This document shows, one piece after another, positions 3,625 to 7,829 of a DNA stretch of 7,829 bases. Under the pieces are notes generated by a model. That model was not told the DNA's origin. It was given only the letters and a program-made list of their open reading frames with translations, and did no database searches. The position numbers and the translations under genes are program-made. The stretch covers positions 1 through 7,829 of the forward strand of contig JBIOIA010000119.1 in NCBI GenBank assembly GCA_044449445.1, written 5' to 3'. The DNA is from DASXPG01 sp044449445 (lineage in GTDB: Bacteria > Gemmatimonadota > Gemmatimonadetes > Gemmatimonadales > JACORV01). How positions within the stretch are numbered: the first letter of the stretch is position 1; every line of letters begins with the position of its first letter.

Positions 3625-6174
3625 ATGGTCGCCGCCGCCCTGCTCCTGAGTCTCCTCGCGAGTCTCCAGGGCCCCGAAACAACGAGACACGACAGCCAGC
3701 CGCCGACGCACGTGCCTCGGGCGGTGGCGACGCGCGCCACCCAGGCGCCGGTGATCGACGGCCGGGACGACGATCCGATCTGGCAGCAGGCCACGCCGAT
3801 CACCGACTTCAGGGAATGGCAGCCGACCGAGGGCAAGGCGCCGCGCTTCGCCACCGAGGCGAAGGTGGCCTACGACGCCGCGAACCTGTACGTGTTCGTG
3901 CGCGCCTTCGATCCGCACCCCGACAGCATCATGACGTTGCTGTCGCGGCGTGACTACTTCGGGCCGACCGACCGGATCTGGCTGTTCATCGACTCGTATC
4001 ACGACCGGCGCAACGGCTACGAGTTCGGCGTCAACCCGTCGGGGGTGAAGCTCGACGCGCAGGTCTTCAACGACGGCACCGAGGACTTCGCCTGGGACGC
4101 GGTATGGGACGTCGCGACCCGCATCGACTCGCTCGGCTGGACGGCGGAGTTCCGGATCCCGCTCTCGCAGATGCGCTACGGCCGGCAGAGCGCGCACACG
4201 TTCGGCTTCACGATCGATCGCGACATCTATCGCTACAGCGAGCGCGTGTCGTGGCCGATGCTCAGCCAGGCGCGGGCCGGGATGGTGTCGCAGCTCGGCG
4301 AGATGGCCGGGTTCGACGGCCTCGAGGCGCCGCGAAGGCTGGAGGCCGCGCCCTACGTGGTCACCAAGAACGTGTCGCACTTCGGCGCGACCAGCATCGA
4401 CCGCGAGCAGGACGTCAGCGTCGGCGGCGACGTCAAGTACCGCGTCGCGTCCAACCTGACGCTGGACGCGACGATCAACCCGGACTTCGGCCAGGTGGAG
4501 GCCGACCCGGCGGTCCTCAACCTCACCGCGTTCGAGACCTTCTTCCCCGAGCAGCGGCCCTTCTTCGTCGCCGGCAGCGGACTGTTCCGGTTCGACGTGA
4601 ACTGCTCCCAGGTGAACTGCTGGAGCGAGGGCCTGTTCTACAGCCGGCGCATCGGCCGCGCGCCAGAGCTGGCGGGGACGTACAACGACACCACGTCGGA
4701 CGCGTTCACGCGGATCCTGGGCGCCGGCAAGCTGACGGGCCGGACCCCCGGCGGCCTCAGCTTCGCGGCGCTCGACGCCGTGACGGAGCAGGTGACCGGC
4801 ACCGGCGGCGCGACGATCGAGCCGGCCACCAACTACGGCCTGGTTCGGCTGCGCCAGGACCTGCGCGGCGGCGAGACGACGGTCGGCGGCCTGCTGACGG
4901 CGGTGAACCGCGACGTCGATTCCTGGAGCTCGCCCTACCTGCGCCGCAGCGCGTACGTGGGCGCCTTCGAGTTCCGGCACCGGTTCCTGGATCAGAAGTT
5001 CGAGCTGGCCGGCGCGCTCGACTACAGCCACGTGGAGGGCACGCCCGCGGCGATCGCGGCGACCCAGCAGAGCTCGGCCCACTACTACCAGCAGCCCGAC
5101 GCGGGCCTGCCGTACGACACACTGCGCACCTCGCTCAGCGGTGACGCCGAGGAGATCGCAATAGGCAAGGTGAGCGGCCAGCACGTCATGTTCCAGACCG
5201 CCTACTCGCGCCGCTCGCCCGGTTTCGAGATCAACGACCTGGGCTACCTGCGCCGCGCCGACCAGCAGTCGTGGTCCACCTGGGCGGGCTATTTCGACCG
5301 TCGCAAGACCCGCTTCTATCAGCGACTCCAGATCAACAACAACTGGTGGCAGTACTGGTCGGCGAGCGGGCTCCCCCAGGAACGCGCGTACAACATGAAC
5401 ACGCACATCACGCTCCTGAATGCCTGGGGGCTGAATGTCGGCGGCACCGTCGGCCAGCTCGGCGAGACCTACTGCGACCGCTGCTCGCGGGGCGGCCCGG
5501 CAGTGCGGCAGGACCCGTACTTCGCGCCGTGGTGGGGCATCACGGGGGACGACCGGAAGTCGATCATCCCGTATCTGTGGTGGAACTACTCGCGCAGTGA
5601 CGGAGGGCGCTCGACCTCGCTCAACTGGAACCCCGAGCTGGACTTCAAGATGTCCCGGCGGTTCACGTCGGCGGTGTCGTTCAACTGGACGAAGAACCGG
5701 AACGACACACAGTGGTTCAACAACTACACGGCCCAGGGCGTCACGCACTACACGTTCGCGTACCTCGATCAGCAGACGCTCGGCGTCACGGGCCGGTTCG
5801 ACTACACGATCACGCCGACCACGACGCTCCAGGTCTACCTTCAGCCGTTCGTGTCGAAGGGCACGTACAGCAACGTGCGCGAGCTTTCGGCGACGCCGCG
5901 CGCGGCGGATTTCAACGCCCGCTACCAGCCGTACGGGGACACGTCGGTGACCAACAATCCCGGCGGGTTCAACTTCAAGGAATTCCGCTCGAACGTGGTG
6001 TTCCGCTGGGAGTACCGGCCGGGCTCGGCGCTGTTCGTGGTGTGGAGCCAGGGGCGCCAGGGATCACAGTCGCTGGAGGGGACGCGGGGCTTCGGTGGCG
6101 ACTTCAGCGACCTGTTCGGGCTGAGGCCGGACAACAGCTTCCTGGTGAAGTTCTCCTACTGGATCAACCGCTGA
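3625..6174 (+). CDS. CBM9-like / DUF5916 outer-membrane-type protein
   Basis: This 849-residue protein has the usual plan of DUF5916 proteins. Residues 1-16 are a short hydrophobic export signal (MVAAALLLSLLASLQG). Residues about 40-230 form a carbohydrate-binding family 9-like beta-sandwich (APVIDGRDDDPIW at 41-53; GYEFGVNPSG at 131-140). Residues about 235-849 form DUF5916, with the hallmark INPDFGQVEADPAVLNL at 284-300, FETFFPEQRPFF at 303-314, LFYSRRIGR at 337-345 and CDRCSRGGP at 617-625. The second half is rich in alternating aromatic strands and ends SYWINR, consistent with an outer-membrane beta-barrel. A role in binding or taking up glycans or other polymers is often supposed but unproven. 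The start is fixed because an in-frame TAA at 3604 leaves no other usual start codon. The signal lacks the usual N-terminal Arg/Lys, which is odd. Four cysteines (C327, C332, C617, C620) are all that the protein has. The 3' end overlaps the convergent kinase gene by 11 bp. Confidence 0.9.
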   Translation: MVAAALLLSLLASLQGPETTRHDSQPPTHVPRAVATRATQAPVIDGRDDDPIWQQATPITDFREWQPTEGKAPRFATEAKVAYDAANLYVFVRAFDPHPDSIMTLLSRRDYFGPTDRIWLFIDSYHDRRNGYEFGVNPSGVKLDAQVFNDGTEDFAWDAVWDVATRIDSLGWTAEFRIPLSQMRYGRQSAHTFGFTIDRDIYRYSERVSWPMLSQARAGMVSQLGEMAGFDGLEAPRRLEAAPYVVTKNVSHFGATSIDREQDVSVGGDVKYRVASNLTLDATINPDFGQVEADPAVLNLTAFETFFPEQRPFFVAGSGLFRFDVNCSQVNCWSEGLFYSRRIGRAPELAGTYNDTTSDAFTRILGAGKLTGRTPGGLSFAALDAVTEQVTGTGGATIEPATNYGLVRLRQDLRGGETTVGGLLTAVNRDVDSWSSPYLRRSAYVGAFEFRHRFLDQKFELAGALDYSHVEGTPAAIAATQQSSAHYYQQPDAGLPYDTLRTSLSGDAEEIAIGKVSGQHVMFQTAYSRRSPGFEINDLGYLRRADQQSWSTWAGYFDRRKTRFYQRLQINNNWWQYWSASGLPQERAYNMNTHITLLNAWGLNVGGTVGQLGETYCDRCSRGGPAVRQDPYFAPWWGITGDDRKSIIPYLWWNYSRSDGGRSTSLNWNPELDFKMSRRFTSAVSFNWTKNRNDTQWFNNYTAQGVTHYTFAYLDQQTLGVTGRFDYTITPTTTLQVYLQPFVSKGTYSNVRELSATPRAADFNARYQPYGDTSVTNNPGGFNFKEFRSNVVFRWEYRPGSALFVVWSQGRQGSQSLEGTRGFGGDFSDLFGLRPDNSFLVKFSYWINR

Positions 6175-7829
6175 TCCGCCCCGCGGGCGTGTCGAGGATC
6201 TCGCGCACGCGGGCCAGCAGGTCGGCGATCGTCCACGGCTTGGCCAGCATCGAAATGCCTGCCTGATCGGGCACGCGCGCCTGCACGTCGGGCGCCGCGT
6301 AGCCGGACGTGAACAGCACCTTGGGCGCACGACCCGTCTCGCGCAGCTTGCTCACCAGCTGCGGGCCGCTCACCCGCGGCATCACCACGTCGCTGATGAT
6401 CAGGTCCGGCGGGTTCTCCGCGTTGACGTGCATCCAGTTCAGCGCTTCAAATCCGTCCGAAGCCGTCGCGACCGTGTAGCCGCTCGTCTCCAGCACTCGC
6501 CGGGCCGACTGGCGCAGCGTCGCGTCGTCTTCGACCACCAGGATCGTCTCGCCCCGGCCCGGCTTCGTCGGCGGCTCGCTCACGCGCGCGGCCTGTGCTG
6601 CCGCCACGGCCTCCGGGAAGAAGATGCGCACCGTCGTGCCGCGCCCCTGTTCGCTCTCGACGCTCACGTATCCCTCGTGCTGCTTCACGAGCCCGTAGAC
6701 CATCGCCATGCCGAGCCCGGTGCCCTGGCCGACGGCCTTGGTGGTGAAGAACGGTTCGAACACGCGGCGGATCGTTTCCTGGTCCATGCCGTGCCCGTTG
6801 TCCATGACCGACACCGTCACGTAGTTGCCGGCCTCGCCGAATCCCCAGGTTCGCACCTGGGCCGGGCTCACCGTCGCCCGGTCGATCTCGAGCACCAGCC
6901 GCCCGCCCGAGGGCATCGCGTCGCGCGCGTTGGTCACGAGGTTCATCAGCATCTGCTCGACGGCGGCCGGGTCGGCCCGCACGATCGCGCGCTTGGCGCG
7001 CACCTGGAGCACGACCTCGACGTCCTCGGGCACCACGCGGCGCGCGAGCCGGATGAAATCGGCCAGCAGCGCCTCGATCTGCACGGTGTCCAGCACGACG
7101 GGCTGCTGGCGGCTGAAGGCGAGCAGCTTCTTCACGAGGTCGGCCCCGCGCGACGCGGCGGCGCGGATGATGTCGATGTCGTCGCGGTGCGGCGTCTTCG
7201 CCGGCAGCTCGGCGGCGAGCAGGTCGCTCGTGGCGAGCACGGCGGTCAGCAGGTTGTTGAAGTCGTGCGCCATTCCGCCCGCGAGCCGGCCGACGGCCTC
7301 CATCTTCTGCGCCTGGCGCAGCTGGTCCTGGAGCCGCCGCTCGTCGGTCACGTCGAGCACCGTGCCCACCATCCGGCGCGGCCTGTCGTGCTCGTCCTTG
7401 ACCAGCGAGGACTGCTCGCGCACGAAGCGCTCGGTGCCGTCCGGCCGGATGATCCGGTGCTCGACCAGGTAGGGCGCGCCGCCCTCCAGGCTCTTCGCGA
7501 CCGCCTCCTGGATGCGGGCCCGGTCGTCGGGATGCACGTGCGAGAAAAACAGGTCGTTCGTGACCGGGACCGTTTGCGGCTCGAAGCCGAAGATCCGGTA
7601 GGTCTCGTCGGACCACCACAATGGGTTGCGGCTGATGTCCGCCAGGTCGGCGAGGTCGAGCTCCCAGCTGCCGAGGTGCGCGATCGCCTGCGAGTGCTGG
7701 AGCCGCTGGCCGCTCTCGCGCAGCGCCTCCTCGGTGCGCTTGCGCTCGATCGCCATCGCGACCTGGGCGGAGACGAACTGGAGGATCTCGAGCTCGTCCT
7801 TGGTGTAGCGTACGCCCTCGGTGTACGAC
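6164..7829 (-). CDS. Hybrid sensor histidine kinase, GAF-PAS-HisKA-HATPase-REC (N-terminus outside window)
   Basis: The frame is open from the stop at 6166-6164 to the right edge, giving about 555 residues. The ATG at 7756 is internal: upstream codons read VRYTKDELEILQFVSAQVA and continue without a break into MAIERKRTEEAL, the usual end of a GAF domain and its linker. Counting from that Met as 1, a PAS_3-type domain spans about 22-140 (WWSDETYRIFG, HPDDR, RPDGTERFV). HisKA has AGGMAHDFNNLL with the phospho-acceptor H164. The ATPase has the N box MNLVTNARDA (N272, N276), the G1 box DNGHGM (319-324), the F box FEPFF (333-337) and the G2 box GTGLGM (345-350). A receiver domain from about 403 has acidic E409-D410-D411, acceptor D456 (SDVVMP), S484 and K506. 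All residues needed for catalysis and phosphotransfer are present. No membrane segment is in the visible part, so a cytosolic sensor is plausible. Signal and target are unknown; no DNA-binding partner lies in the window. Confidence 0.93.
   Translation of the reverse strand, partial: SYTEGVRYTKDELEILQFVSAQVAMAIERKRTEEALRESGQRLQHSQAIAHLGSWELDLADLADISRNPLWWSDETYRIFGFEPQTVPVTNDLFFSHVHPDDRARIQEAVAKSLEGGAPYLVEHRIIRPDGTERFVREQSSLVKDEHDRPRRMVGTVLDVTDERRLQDQLRQAQKMEAVGRLAGGMAHDFNNLLTAVLATSDLLAAELPAKTPHRDDIDIIRAAASRGADLVKKLLAFSRQQPVVLDTVQIEALLADFIRLARRVVPEDVEVVLQVRAKRAIVRADPAAVEQMLMNLVTNARDAMPSGGRLVLEIDRATVSPAQVRTWGFGEAGNYVTVSVMDNGHGMDQETIRRVFEPFFTTKAVGQGTGLGMAMVYGLVKQHEGYVSVESEQGRGTTVRIFFPEAVAAAQAARVSEPPTKPGRGETILVVEDDATLRQSARRVLETSGYTVATASDGFEALNWMHVNAENPPDLIISDVVMPRVSGPQLVSKLRETGRAPKVLFTSGYAAPDVQARVPDQAGISMLAKPWTIADLLARVREILDTPAGRISG

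Noticed and set aside
3619..5748. A 709-codon open frame on the minus strand, opposite the DUF5916 gene.
   Set aside because: Its translation is low-complexity and rich in Arg, Val, Ala and His with no recognisable domain. It mirrors a strongly supported gene, and long antisense frames are expected where third codon positions are mostly G or C.
6447..7619. A 390-codon minus-strand frame inside the kinase gene.
   Set aside because: It lies in another frame of the kinase on the same strand; its Arg/Gly/Pro-rich translation has no domain, while the kinase frame has every expected box.

Overview
This is a GC-rich (high third-position GC), gene-dense bacterial segment carrying seven protein-coding genes. 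Two of them run off the window ends. I see no tRNA, rRNA, CRISPR array, insertion sequence or phage gene, and the longest gap between genes is 74 bp. An outer-membrane protein of the CBM9-like/DUF5916 type, a GAF-PAS hybrid histidine kinase and housekeeping-type enzymes at this base composition suggest a free-living Acidobacteriota or Gemmatimonadota relative. That placement is inference from gene content; there is no phylogenetic marker here.

Layout from left to right. (1) The 5' part of a DUF2461 gene on the minus strand starts at 525 and leaves the window at base 1. (2) Only 20 bp away, on the plus strand, is a ketopantoate-reductase-family gene (546-1424). Its active-site lysine, serine and glutamate are kept, but two substrate-side asparagines are replaced. 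(3) A minus-strand pair, an aldo/keto reductase (2983 down to 1997) followed after 9 nt by a SAM-dependent methyltransferase (1987-1379), probably forms an operon. The methyltransferase end overlaps the reductase end by 46 bp, tail to tail. (4) Divergent from the aldo/keto reductase is a small DinB/DUF1569-like putative metal protein (3035-3550), with a promoter-like sequence that would give a leaderless mRNA. (5) After a 74-bp gap containing two inverted repeats comes the largest complete gene, an 849-residue secreted or outer-membrane DUF5916 protein (3625-6174). (6) It overlaps by 11 bp, tail to tail, a minus-strand hybrid sensor histidine kinase with receiver domain. The kinase frame stays open to the right edge of the window and shows the end of a GAF domain there.

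The genes do not form one evident pathway. The arrangement is compact and alternating (divergent pairs separated by 20 and 51 bp, convergent pairs that overlap), so promoters and terminators must lie within neighbouring coding sequence. No undescribed defence, mobile or biosynthetic system is evident. The most useful leads are the altered active site of the PanE-like protein, the candidate leaderless promoter, the inverted repeats before the DUF5916 gene, and the correct extents of genes whose starts are easily mis-called (aldo/keto reductase, DinB-like gene, kinase).
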